Shown here piece by piece: positions 20,969 to 32,665 of a stretch of DNA of 64,000 bases. Positions within the stretch are counted from its first letter, which is position 1. Every line of letters begins with the position of its first letter. The notes below the pieces were generated by a model. That model was not told the DNA's origin. It searched no databases and worked only from the letters and a program-made list of their open reading frames with translations. Origin of the DNA: Gerris lacustris (taxonomy: Eukaryota; Arthropoda; Insecta; Hemiptera; Gerridae); the NCBI GenBank assembly GCA_951217055.1, contig OX578281.1:59770043-59834042 (forward strand), read 5' to 3'. Both the position numbers and the translations under genes were made by a program.

Positions 20969-22655
20969 TCTTTCCGAATCCTTTTTTTTATTCCTTTCCG
21001 AACAGTTTTCTCCTCATCCCGATATCTATGACCAAACCCATTCCAATAATATAATACAAGATCTTTCTACACCTCTTTAACTTTCTCCTCCGCCAAAGGC
21101 CTTTAACCCTTCCGATATTCTATACATCATAAAAGACCTTCCCAAAAATAAAGCTCCTGGTTATGACCTTATCACCTCCCACATCCTTAAAAACCTCCCC
21201 AAAAAAGGAATCCTTTACCTTACTTCTATCTACAACTCAGTCCTTCGAACAACTTACTTTCCTACCTTATGGAAATTCGCCAAAATCATAATGATCCACA
21301 AACCTCCCAAACCTTGCCACTTAACTAATTCCTATCGTCCTATCAGTCTCATTCCCTTGATGGGGAAAATCCTAGAAAAACTCCTACTCCGGCGAATTAA
21401 TCCTATAATAACAACCTTAAGAATACTCCCAAACCACCAATTAGGATTTCGATCCCTTCACTCCACAATCCAACAGTGTCACAGAGTTGTAGATATAATA
21501 GCCTCCTCCCTTGAGCAGAAAAAGTATTGCTCGGCGGTCTTCCTAGATGAAGCGCAAGCATTTGACAGGGTTTGGCATTCGGGCTTGCTTTGGAAGCTTA
21601 AGGGAGTCCTTCCTTTCACCTACTATCTAATCCTAAAATCCTTTCTTGAAAATCGTTTTTACCATGTGTCCTACAACCTTTCCACTTCCTCAATTTTCCT
21701 ATAAAAGCAGGTGTACCCCAAGGTAGCATCCTAGGTCCAATACTGTATACCATTTTCACTTCCGACATCCCTGAACATTCTGCCACCACTTTAGCATCCT
21801 TTGCTGATGATAAATTAGTATTGTATCGCCTAGAATAGCATCTGATCAAGTACAGGAACATCTTTTACTCCTGGAAACCTGGCTCAAGAAATGGAGAATA
21901 AAAATTAATGAAAACAAAAGTGTCCATGTGACGTTTAGTTTAAGACATGACATATGTGAACCAATATTCCTTAACCAAATTCCTATCCCTCACTCCAGTT
22001 CTGTTCGCTACCTTGGATTACACCTAGACCACCGTTTGACCTGGGCACACCACACAAAACTTAAACGACAAGACCGCAACCGAAGCTACAAACTTTTACA
22101 TAGACTTCTACACCATACATCTAAACTCAGCACACATAACAAATTACTCATATATAACACAATAATTAAGCCCATATGGTCATACGGTATTGAACTCTGG
22201 GGTTGCACCAAGCGTTCCAACTCCTATCGTATCCAATCCCTACAGTCCAAAATCCTAAGAAGAATAGTCAACGCTCCTTTTTATGTTTCTAACATCACCC
22301 TTCACAATGACCTTAAAGTCCCTTTCGTCCACGACCTAGCCATATCCCGATACAAATCCTTTCATGACTCCATATCCCAACATCCCAATCCTTTAATCCA
22401 CAACCTATCATTACCATTCATTCCTGGAAGTCCTCCTAGACATCTAAAGAGGCAGTGGCCACGCGATTTATTGAACAATACTTAACCATTTTTTTTTATT
22501 ATTTATGTAATATCCCAAGTCAGTATCTGTGAGTACTGTTAATGGACAGTCCCTCACTTCATGTCAATCATGTCATTGTAACAACAAGCATCAAAATTGC
22601 TTATAACATGTATTATGTAGTTGCAATTTTTAAATAAAATTAAAAAAAAAAGAAA
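20969..22655 (+). mobile_element. 5'-truncated Jockey-like LINE
   Basis: A reverse transcriptase followed by a C-terminal domain and a short 3' UTR ending AAATAAAATTAAAAAAAAAA, with 11-bp duplications outside. The RT wording (SYRPISLIPLMGKILEKLLL, LPNHQLGFRSLHSTIQQ, FADD) is Jockey-like. The endonuclease and gag-like ORF are missing. At least three reading frames are needed to follow the protein. Confidence 0.88.
21060..22485 (+). pseudogene. Jockey-like reverse transcriptase, frameshifted
   Basis: The protein starts with the fingers region (LPKNKAPGYDLITSHILKNL), continues in the frame open at 21291-21704 with KPCHLTNSYRPISLIPL, LGFRSLHSTIQQCHRVVDI and LDEAQAFDRVWHSG (the first catalytic Asp is kept; family members usually have DV where this has DE). 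It shifts frame near 21700 to AGVPQGSILGPILY and FADDKLVLY (catalytic Asp pair at 21800-21811, with an unusual Lys after the motif). A stop follows after RLE. It shifts again to the 185-residue frame at 21928-22485: VRYLGLHLDHRLTWAHHTK, IKPIWSYGIELWGC, LRRIVNAPFYVSN. The order matches Jockey-clade LINEs. Inactive. Confidence 0.88.
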
Positions 22656-22666
22656 GTATTTTTTAT
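22656..22666. repeat. 11-bp target-site duplication, right
   Basis: GTATTTTTTAT, identical to 20958-20968. Confidence 0.78.
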
Positions 22667-23179
22667 GAGCTGTTTTGCTTCGAGCGACTGCTGAGTCGTT
22701 AACAACAATCTTAAATAGTTGTTCCACAGAAAGGTGAATATAATCGACAATTGCTAAAGTTGATTTATTTGTTATAACAAGACCAAGTGCATTGTGCTTC
22801 GTGACCCATTTGTTTTCTTACGTGGGTGATGCAATTCTTCTCGAGGAAGTGGCGAATCATCACTCACTGTGGCAGCTGTCACGCAGATGAGTAGTGATTG
22901 ATTTTTGATACAGTCCCTCTTCAGTTCTGAGCTCAAACATACTGTTTTTTGGGGCTCTTTTTATCCCATGCGTATGGAGATTCTTCTTTTATCTTCTTAA
23001 TCAAAATGTATTTCAGTACTAATCTTTCACGTCTACTCAACTTTTAAACTCATTCGGTAGAACACAACCTTCCTCAAAGCGATGTAACTGCGAATGAAAA
23101 CTCGCGATTAGTGAAAAATCAACAAATCTGAGCACTGGACGAACTGAGCAAAATGGTTCAATCGAAGATCGAAGATTTA
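22667..23179. other. Intergenic, no gene recognised
   Basis: Slightly GC-richer than its surroundings, without an open frame or repeat boundary. Confidence 0.4.
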
Positions 23180-23465
23180 AGGTACGTTTTCCTAGACACG
23201 ACCCCAGCAATAGACTCTGAGTGATAGTCGCTGAGTGTTAGTCACTGGCACAAAATTATGAGTTAGCATGTTAAGAGTCGCTCAGCTTGGAAAACGGTTA
23301 CATGCAAACTCAGAAGAGGAGTCCTCGGCGATAGTGGCTGGGCGACTATCGCTGGAGTCGCGTCTAGGAAAATAAAGCTTTAACCATTTTGAGGAAAAAC
23401 ATTTAATCGTTCAACAATAATCGTTTTACGATCATCGCGAGAATCACACTGAGTAAAACGTACCT
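23180..23465. mobile_element. TTA-flanked MITE (Harbinger-like)
   Basis: The ends AGGTACGTTTTCC and the inverse of the right end (AGGTACGTTTTACTC) match, with TTA on both outer sides (23177-23179 and 23466-23468). A second inverted pair lies inside: TTTTCCTAGACACGACCCCA at 23187 against GGAGTCGCGTCTAGGAAAA ending 23372. GAGTGATAGTCGCTGAG-type motifs repeat internally. The AGGT start and TTA flank match the larger element at 13321. Confidence 0.7.
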
Positions 23466-23559
23466 TTAGAGAGTGATTAGGTAATTAGGTTAAAGAAGAA
23501 GAAAATTAGTCGTTACTGCGGACGAATTTGTGAATATGTTTCGCTGGGAAATCATTTTT

Positions 23560-23760
23560 AAGAGTTAAATGTTTCTTCTGATTGTCAAAAACCATGATAC
23601 ATTTTGACCAGTTTGGTAGATCGTCAACTTAAAAACTAAATGTTGCTTGCTCATAGCAAGTGTGGTGATCAAAATGAGTCTCAATTGAATTTCAGGTATT
23701 GTGGATTTTCTGAAAGTAGAGAACACGTCAGTTTTGATGTCGCTGGTTTGGAAGAAGACC
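23560..23760 (+). repeat. Family E repeat, second copy
   Basis: It contains GTCAAAAACCATGATACATT, CAATTGAATTTCAGGTATTG and AGAGAACACGTCAGTTTTG, as at 20395-20600. The 78-residue frame at 23640-23876 overlaps it and has no recognisable domain. Confidence 0.6.
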
Positions 23761-23879
23761 GTCATAAGTGCAAAAAATTCGATTTTCGGATTATAGTTCT
23801 AAATGACTCTAAATATTACTACCTTTTATCAGAAAGAACGTCAAAAACGATATCTCACTCAGAACCCGCTAGATAGAAT

Positions 23880-26227
23880 TAGTGTCTTTTTTCCTTTATT
23901 GGGGATCTTTCTCCTTCTTCTGTGAAAGACCGTCTGATTGTCAGTTGTGATTTGACTTCCCAAGCAGGCGGTTATTGTTTTTATTTTAAAAAGTGTCACA
24001 TCGTCCATTGAATCTTTCTTGTCTATAAGGTAAGTTGATTTTTATTATTGTTACTGTACTAAAGGTATTTGTTCGTCTTTATATCAAAATATTACTATTA
24101 TTTTCCTAGGACTGAAATCACATAAAGTTCATTGTGACTTTTTTCCTTAAAAAGACTCTTGTTGTTATTTCGTATAATATATGATTATGTTGTAATAAAG
24201 TTCATTAGCACTATTTTCCTCAGATTTTATCGTCACACAAAGCCGGGCCAAAAAGACATAATAGGAAGTTGTGACTTTTTTCCTTAAAAATACTTGTTGT
24301 TATTTAGTATAATGTGTGATTGTGTTGTAATAAATAACACACCCAAAATAAAGGCGATAATGACCACTCTGTGATAGAACAGCAAAACAAAAGGACTCGC
24401 ATATTTGGACCGATTTATATTCCGGAGCAATACTACACTACTCTGTTGCGAATGGCTAAGAAAACTGGAAAACCATACTGTGTAAAAGAGTTAGACTATG
24501 CAGATTTTAATGACTTTAAAAATCATTGTAGTCAGATGTCCTTAGATGAAAAACTAATAACACAGATGGAAAGGAAGTAAAAATTTCTAAAATTCATATC
24601 CTACTGTTAAAAAAAGATACTCCACATTCATTTTTTTACAAAAATCTGTATAACGAAGATTTTTTTTTAAAGAAGTACAAGTTTCAAAACCTGAGCCGCA
24701 GTAACAACGCGATCCTGAAAGCAGCCGTGCTCCTCTGAGAAAAATGTGATAACTTTAAAAATAGCCTGCAGTGGAAAGCAGCAAGTCTCGGCAGCCAAAA
24801 AAAGTACTTACCTTAGTACAAAAAATTTGATTCCTCGTTGTTACCAGCAATTTTATGAAAATCTTTGAACATTATTTATAATAGAAAACTAATTGGTTAC
24901 AGTTATTTTATTTTATTTTTTTGTAATTGTGTTTAGTTTTTTTAAATGCAGGTATATTTTATAAAATAATTATAAAATATTAGTGATATTATTATTTAGT
25001 GATCATTAAAAAATTGTAAAGGCATAGTGCTAATTTGACGTACTATTCGTTTATAAGCATTTTTTTTTTTTTACTATTCGTTAATTAGTTGTTTTTTTTT
25101 ACTATTCGTTTACTGATCTTTAGAGTTCTAATCGAGAAATTTGTTCTTTCTTTTAAATTATTTACTCCAAAGAAAAATGATCTATTTTTAAAAATAAAAA
25201 ATAAAAACTAAGGATGATATTAATGTTATTATGTCAATGTAGGGAGAAATTTTATCTTTTGTTTCCTAATTATTAGTTGAGTCTTTTTTCTTAAAATTTT
25301 TATTTTTGCTAGTTTTTAAAAAAGATTGTTCCTTGTAAAAGTATTTTTTATTTTTTTAAAAAAAGCTTTCTATCTGATTTTTCTTTCTTAAAATTTATTT
25401 TAAAATTATGATAGTAAATTAATAAATTTGTTCGTGATATTAACGTGATTAGATTATAGCATTGTATAGAAACACTACTATAAAACTTGTTTTTACTTTT
25501 TAAGAAAGATTTATTGAAAAATTTTGTGTTTAAAAAAAAGTATTTTTCCTCCTAAAAATTGTTTGAAAAATGATGATAATAAATGAATAAATATGTTCGT
25601 GAAATTAATGTGATTATAGTAATGTTTGAATACATTTTATCATAAAAGGGTAAAGTGGATTTTATTTACTATTCGGTATTTAAAATTTTTTGTTTACAAA
25701 TTATTTGTTACAGACTATTGTTTGGCGTTCTAGTCAATTTTAATTTCTGGAGTAATGTTTTGCTTCAAACTTTTAATTTTGCTGGGTTTTTTTTGTTTTT
25801 GTTTTTTTTTTTTTATAGTAAGATTTCCATTTGTATAATCTAGAATAGGACTCCTCTGGACTATATTTGGTAGAATCTTAGTTAATTTGTTACGTTTTGT
25901 ACATGTTTTTAGGGTCTGTAAAGGTTGTTGTTCCAAAAGACAACAAATATAAATGAAATGTGTCTTTTTTGAACAAAAAAATTCACGTTTTCAGGACAGT
26001 TTTCTCTGAGAAAGAAAAATACTAACCAAGATTTTCTAGGGTTTTTCCAACATAACACAAATAAAATATATATGTCTAAACAGTGCACAACACCATTGTG
26101 ATGGTAGCAAAAAATTAGCTGTCTAGTATTAAAAGCGGAGTCGTTATAAGCAAATCAATTTTTTTAAAAACTTCAAATGCTTGTCCTGTAAAGTTGACCA
26201 TTCAGCACTTATGACAGTCTTCTTCCA
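23880..26227. other. Very AT-rich stretch with one short unidentified frame
   Basis: TTACTATTCGTT recurs near 25047-25112 and again near 25668. A T-rich run is near 25785-25815. The 69-residue frame at 24371-24580 reads GPIYIPEQYYTTLLRMAKKT, KPYCVKELDYADFNDFKNHC; it has normal protein composition and could be a transposon ORF or exon scrap, but I do not recognise it. Confidence 0.4.
24371..24580 (+). CDS. Short unidentified open frame
   Basis: A 69-residue frame of mixed, protein-like composition in an AT-rich setting whose other frames are low-complexity. It contains IYIPEQYYTTLLRMAKK and VKELDYADFNDFK. It has no signal peptide or membrane segment, and I cannot place it in a family. It may be part of the old element that also gave family E, because E blocks flank it. 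It might equally be chance. Confidence 0.25.
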   Translation: MIEQQNKRTRIFGPIYIPEQYYTTLLRMAKKTGKPYCVKELDYADFNDFKNHCSQMSLDEKLITQMERK

Positions 26228-26320
26228 GACCAGCGATGTGTGTTTTGTATTTATTTAGTGTAAAAGAGAATGGTTGGAAGTCAGATTGTTGCATGTTTTT
26301 GTCTATTCAAGACGTCATTC
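26228..26320 (+). repeat. Family E fragment
   Basis: It has TTGTATTTATTTAGTG, GGAAGTCAGATTGTTGCATG and GTCTATTCAAGACGT, as at 20450-20520. Confidence 0.55.
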
Positions 26321-27189
26321 AGAAGAATATCTGGTTAGAGTAGAGATGAACAGAGCTCTGTTTAGATTCTCATGTTGAATATCTTTACTTTATATTGAGC
26401 CTTCTCGTTACCAAGGGGACCGAGATCAAACCTCGGCACAAACTCCAAACAATAACTCGATTATCCGACGAATATTCGACATCATTTGAATACCGAGATT
26501 ATCAAAGGGAGTTGACTTTGTCTTGAGTTGGGTTCAAGGTAGGAAGTCTATAACGTTATTAGACGATAACTGCGTGCTGCCTCAGGCTAAAGCTTACTAA
26601 AGGGGCGGGAGCGGGCTGCTAGGGTGCCGATCCACCCCCCGGTCGGGTGCCGCCTCCGTCCTCGTCTTCTGCCTCCGCCCTGTAACCTGTAACCTTATCG
26701 ACCTCTTCACATCCTAAAGCTTACCTAAACATTTTCCATTCTGTATATTCCAGTTAACTTGACTCCGAAACCAGGACGGAAAATACGGATCGATATGAAA
26801 ACCCCCTTCGCATAATTTTTCCATTTTCCACCTCAGACAAGACAATTTCCCACCTCTTCAATGCTTTCAGATGTTTTCTAACTCATATAACCAATTCCGA
26901 ACTAAAAAAATGTCACTAGATTCGCCAAGTAATTTGTATTTTCCTGATTCACGTCGTTATATTAAGCGACGATTTAGCTAAAATATCAAAAAAATTCTGC
27001 TGACAGTGTAGCCTTAAGCAGCAAATTAAATACAAAATTTGCATATTTTCTACACTCCACAGCTCATTTATTATACTAGGCTGTTATTTAAGACCTTGAG
27101 TGTCAGAAAATTGTCATCAACGCAATTGTCATCAAAAATGTAATATCAAACAGCCACTGACAACAAAATGGTTTAGCAAAGACTAGTTA
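26321..27189. other. Intergenic, with a small GC-rich patch
   Basis: 26590-26690 is strikingly GC-rich for this window (GGGGCGGGAGCGGGC, then CCGCCTCCGTCCTCG) but has no open frame or CpG-rich promoter structure I can support. The rest is AT-rich. Confidence 0.4.
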
Positions 27190-27605
27190 TCATTTAAAGA
27201 CCCTTATGAATGTGTCAAAATTGTTTTGATATTTTTCATGAATTAAAGTATCAATTAAGCAAAAGTTAGAGAGCACATACGGTTGAAATTAAGCCGATGC
27301 TATCTGCGGTCTACTTTCGACAAAATATCCAAATTTCATAAATATCAAAAGAGTACTTTTGAAGCTATAGGTGTAAATAAATGTGAAAGAGAAACAAATG
27401 GGCGTAGCAGGATGAAACTTATATGATAACAAAGGGCTAATTGGTACTTACCATACAAATTTCATTAAAATTGGTCGTGTAGTTTTTAAGATATGTTGGT
27501 TCGCAAAAATTGAGCGACATACAGACACGGAACCAAAAATGTTTCCTTATGTCTAAACGAATTTCACAATTGAACGATCACATGGCTTCCGTTACCTGTT
27601 TTCTC
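27190..27605 (-). repeat. Family A copy
   Basis: Reverse orientation: AAATTGTTTTGATATTTTTC, AAGAGAAACAAATGGGCG, TAAGATATGTTGGTTCGCAA, ACAGACACGGAACCAAAAAT, ending GATCACATGGCTTCCGTTAC. The outermost 3' block is missing. Confidence 0.75.
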
Positions 27606-27737
27606 GTCGAGAAAAGTAATTTGTTTTTTATAATTGTGAAGTAAGTAAGTTTCGTAGGTTCTGCATTTAATTATTATTGAACAATTCATAAAAATAACTT
27701 CTTAGCGTGCAATCGAACCCAGCCTCTGGTTGATGTA

Positions 27738-28105
27738 GCGTATCTGGGGCATCATGTAGAAATGGAAAAACTTACATATAATGCATATAATGCATATATT
27801 ATAATTAAAGTGTTTCCTGTATATTGATAAAAATTGCATTATTTATGGATACTTTTTAATTTCATACTCTCTCGAAAAACCAGATACGCTACATCGAAGC
27901 CCAGTTAATCTACAACAGATACATACGCCCAAGATTCGACAAATCGACCTGTATACAGCTGTGTCTGATGATGGAAAATTTATTAAGAGAAAACTTATGA
28001 AATGAAGAAGTATCCATAATTGGTGCATTTTTGATCAATATACAGAAAAGACTTCAATTATATGTGCCAGTTTTTTTTTCATTTCTATACATGCCCCAGA
28101 TACGC
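27738..28105. mobile_element. TA-flanked inverted-repeat MITE
   Basis: Left arm GCGTATCTGGGGCATCATGT then AGAAATGGAAAAACT; the right arm is its inverse (CATTTCTATACATGCCCCAG, ATACGC). TA lies at both outer edges (27736-27737, 28106-28107), as Tc1/mariner-type transposases generate. A third CCAGATACGC sits inside near 27881. No coding potential. It interrupts family D. Confidence 0.8.
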
Positions 28106-28275
28106 TAAATTAACCTTTTTTTTACGAGAAATATTTTTTTTTCTTCAGAGTTTTTGGGGGGTAGCGCCCTCAAATTTGGAGCTAGAATTCATTTCTCGAT
28201 TTTGCTTCGGGGTATGATTTTTCTGAACATGTTTGCCAAATAATGTAGTTTAGGCTCCAGGCGTCTGCAAATACA

Positions 28276-28280
<5 letters not shown>

Positions 28281-28348
<68 letters not shown>
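28281..28348. repeat. Uninterrupted poly(A) run of 68
   Basis: A pure A homopolymer inside the family D copy, at the place where the copy at 19618-19870 has a short T/A-rich stretch. No retrotransposed body precedes it, so local expansion or an assembly artefact is more likely than a retro-tail. Confidence 0.95.
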
Positions 28349-28349
<1 letters not shown>

Positions 28350-28450
28350 ACTTTTATGGACTCAGGGGAACTCAAAACGTGTAAATCCATCAAAATATCA
28401 AAATCGAATTTTCACGCCATCACAATACTTTCTCTTTATGTGGGAAAGTA

Positions 28451-29352
<902 letters not shown>

Positions 29353-29370
29353 ATTTAGTGTTTATTTGAA

Positions 29371-29679
29371 TAACTAGTTGCCTCTCAATAATTTTGAAGT
29401 CAGTGGCTGTAGTTTGAATGATAACCAGTTATCTCTAAACCATTTTGTAGTTAGTGGCTGTAGTTTGAATGATAATTAGTTGCCTCTCATTCATTTTGTA
29501 GTCAGTGGCTGTAGTTTGAATGATAACCAGTTATTTCTAAACCATTTTGTAGTCAGTGGCTGCAGTTTGAATGATAACCAGTTATCTCTTAACCATTTTA
29601 AAATCAGTGGCTGTAGTTTGAATGATAACCAGTTATCTCTAAACCAGTTTGCAGTCAGTGGCTGTAGTTTGAATGATAA
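29371..29679. repeat. 51-bp minisatellite, six units
   Basis: Unit: AACCAGTTATCTCTAAACCA, TTTTGTAGTCAGTGGCTGTA, GTTTGAATGAT. Because 51 is a multiple of three, one + frame stays open through 29480-29728 and encodes a 17-residue repeat (HFVVSGCSLNDNQLSLN). No start context or flanking gene supports translation. Confidence 0.93.
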
Positions 29680-29934
29680 ATCTTCTTGCTATTTATTCAG
29701 TAAGTTAGTTGTAAAAGTTTCCTTATAAGTCTTTTTCATTAATTATACTTTCAGAACTTGGAGAGCATGAGCACAATATAAATTGGATAACATTTTTCAA
29801 CAATTGCTTTAATTACAGCATATTCCATTGCATTTAAAAAGGAACAGATGTATATTTTAAGGTGATATAAAACTTTTCTTGGAAAATTTAAGTATTCTTC
29901 TTAGACATTACTTGAGAAGCAGATCGTAGCGGAT

Positions 29935-30165
29935 CCTTGCCAACCCCTTGCTGTTTAGTTTAAATTTATAACTGTACTGTTGTTATATATCTAGACTAAC
30001 CTCAGTCCACTAGACTAATACAATGCTTGTGTAGCAGGTACTTAGAATAACTACCCTCAACCCGTTATCCTGCAATATAGTTCACTGCCAACCTTACTGT
30101 ACAAGGCTAACATAACTGCACATCACACAAACATAAATAGCATTACTGTTACTTTCAAACACTAG
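29935..30165 (-). repeat. Dispersed repeat family F, copy 1
   Basis: It shares TAGACTAACCTCAGTCC, TACTTAGAATAACTACCCTC, TATAGTTCACTGCCAACCTT and CACAAACATAAATA with 37320-37560 (same direction) and 40375-40640 (opposite). Read on the minus strand it begins TGTTTGAAAGTAACAGTA. It could be a solo LTR, but no inner partner or TG..CA pair is proven. Confidence 0.7.
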
Positions 30166-30290
30166 TAACACTACATGCTAGGCACAAAGGTAAACTACGG
30201 TACACCAAACCACTAAGAGCTGTATCATCAATTTATAGTTAAACTAAAACTATGTAGATTGATATTTAATTTTAATCTTATTTTGTCTAT

Positions 30291-30898
30291 CGATGGCTAG
30301 TAAGTGATACCTCGTAACTACCAAAATGGTGATTTTGAGATTTTCATTATATTGGCCTTAACAGGCTTGTCTGAAAGTACATGCGAGAAAAAAATTCCTT
30401 CACATAGAAAATGGGCAGCCGAGACACCTCGTATCAGATTCGCAAACAATGTGTTAAGTGATAGCTTGTAACTACGATAGGCAGTACCTGATATATGTGT
30501 TTTGGTGAAGGTTAGTTGTGACACCTCATAACTGAGCTGCTAATTCGTAAGTGACACCTCGTATGTGTTTCTGGTGTATGTTTTTTGGTGAAGTTTAGTT
30601 GTGAGACCTCACAAATGAGCTGCTAATTCGTAAGTAAGACCTTGTATGTGTTCACTCTATTAAAGAAGTGATTATTATTTTATGAACTACATTATTTACA
30701 TATTTACACTACATTATTTTATGAATTGTTACAATTTGACAGTTACCAATGTTAATGTTACAAGGGTTACATGTTATACAAATTTATAAAACACGTAAGA
30801 AACAGTCAGTTAAAGTAAATTTATTTGTTTAAATAGTTTTTTGTTCCTCCTGTAAACCTGGCATTTTGATGATACGAGGTATCACTTATTAGCCATCG
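30291..30898. mobile_element. Family G inverted-repeat element, copy 2
   Basis: Starts CGATGGCTAGTAAGTGATAC and ends GTATCACTTATTAGCCATCG (inverse). It is longer than copy 1 (608 against 516 bp) because an internal GACACCTCGTATGTG/GGTGAAG(G/T)TTAGTTGTGA unit is duplicated. Confidence 0.8.
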
Positions 30899-32530
30899 AA
30901 ATAAGTTTTAAATTTTATATTACAATTGCATCAGTAGCTTACTGGCAAATAAAGTTAAGGTTTAGGAGGAATTGTTGAAGACCTAAAATGCCTCAAATGA
31001 GGTGAAATATAGCTAAAAAATACAGTGAATTAAGTTATCAATACTCTAAGACCTTAATAAGAATAAGCATAGTATAGAAATAAAGGGTAATATACTACGA
31101 ATGTAGTATGTTTGTATGTTAATGGTCCTGAAATATGATTTCACTCGGGAATCATACGAGGCTAATGCAAAAGTAAACTGCTAACTGATATCCTTTTGAT
31201 ACAATGACTGGAAAAGAAGGGTACAGCCAGCTAGTAAAGTTGGATTATAGTGAGCTAACATTTAGTGACGTAGCTCTAGCCTGGTGAGCTGATCCTCCTT
31301 CATCAGGATTTTTAACGATATGTCAACACTGGTTGTCTGGAATTAGAAGCGGAGGGACCGGATGAGTTTTATTACTGGTGGTAACACTGTTTGTACAACT
31401 GATTGCCTCTGAGAGAGTATAAAACTGCGCACACAGGGTGAAGTTGGTAAACCTTGCAGCCCTTCTAGTGATGCCCTTTATCAAACTGTCTCTTATCTGA
31501 GACCTTCACAGCAAAACCCACCAATCACAGCTTCCAATAAAAACCCTAACTCCTGCCAACTAAACCAAGAAATAAATGCTCTAAAGTTGCAATGTTTACT
31601 TTCTTCGTCACTGATAAGTTGCTTCATTTTGTGTCATCAATGTTGAATTTTTAGATATACATGTATATTAGATATATATTTATGTATATCATTGGCTGTA
31701 AATCCGGTTTTCTTTTTTTTACCAAATAGACATAACAGAAGAGAAAAATTATTTTTCTTGACAAAAAAAGGTGTGTTTTAAAAATTAAGAACAGTTTTAA
31801 AACATTCTTGTTGGATACAACTGTTTGAAAAAATTAAAACAAAACATGGTTTGTCGGTGTTTTGATGAACATAGTCCTCTTAGTTGGAACACCTGTATTG
31901 TCCTCTATATATGACACATACTTTCGGTGTTAGGTATTCGTCATATAGAAAAATTTGAAACTTTTAAAACATTTTTTAATGATTGAAAACTGAATTCCTA
32001 GTAAATTGTAGTTTTCTTTAAGATTCTAGCTCCCAGTGAATTAATTAAGGCTTCGAAATTGGGGGAGGTCTAAATTTTTCTATAAAATTTAACGTAGTCA
32101 GTTCTTAAAACAGTCAATAATAATTCTGCACCATAATATGCATTTATGCGTTTTAAGAGCCTCTGAATCCAAAAAAAGTTGTTTTTTTTATAAAAGTCTG
32201 TTGTCGACTGTTTTTTGTAGTCTGTGCAGACGTGGGGAGCGATTTTGATGAAATTGGTATAAATTAGAGCTGCGCATACAGGCAAAACAGACTGGCCCTG
32301 CAGTCCGTGTAGAACCTTGGGCCTGATCCACAATTCACCTCCACTGTTCTTTGCTTGTGGCGACCGTCCTCCACCTCCTGACTCCCAGTTTTCTGAAGTC
32401 GTCCTTCAGGTTGTCCACTTATCTTATTCTGGGCCTAATATAAATCGTGAAGAATCGATTTATGGAGACCTGATACTCAACAACACACTCTGCAGAATTA
32501 ATTTTACAATTATTCTAACTGAATATTTTC
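30899..32530. other. Intergenic, no gene recognised
   Basis: Moderately complex sequence. Short frames at 32070-32333 and 32317-32538 overlap on opposite strands and match nothing I know. Confidence 0.4.
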
Positions 32531-32665
32531 ATTTTTGAGTATTTGTTGTCGACTTTTAACCGAATCTTTGCATTTTTTGTCGACTTTTAACTGAATCTTT
32601 GCATTTTTGAGTATTTGTTGTCGACTTTTAACTAAAAATTTGCATTCTTGAGTGTTTGTTGTCGA
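32531..32665. repeat. 41-bp minisatellite, about three units
   Basis: Unit: GAGTATTTGTTGTCGACTTT then TAACTGAATCTTTGCATTTTT, with one shortened unit. Confidence 0.85.

Larger units (their letters stand above)
27640..28450 (-). repeat. Family D copy, interrupted
   Basis: Two halves of family D in reverse orientation (27640-27735 and 28108-28450) flank the TA-type MITE. The left half includes AAAATAACTTCTTAGCG and GCAATCGAACCCAGCC, the inverse of the D B-box-like block. The right half carries GGGGGGTAGCGCCCTC, TTTGGAGCTAGAATTCAT and GGACTCAGGGGAACTC. Confidence 0.7.

Noticed and set aside
26590..26700. CpG-island-like promoter
   Set aside because: GC-rich but short, with no exon downstream and no core promoter elements I can defend.
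28281..28348. Poly(A) tail of a processed pseudogene
   Set aside because: The preceding sequence is family D, with no gene-derived body and no flanking duplication.
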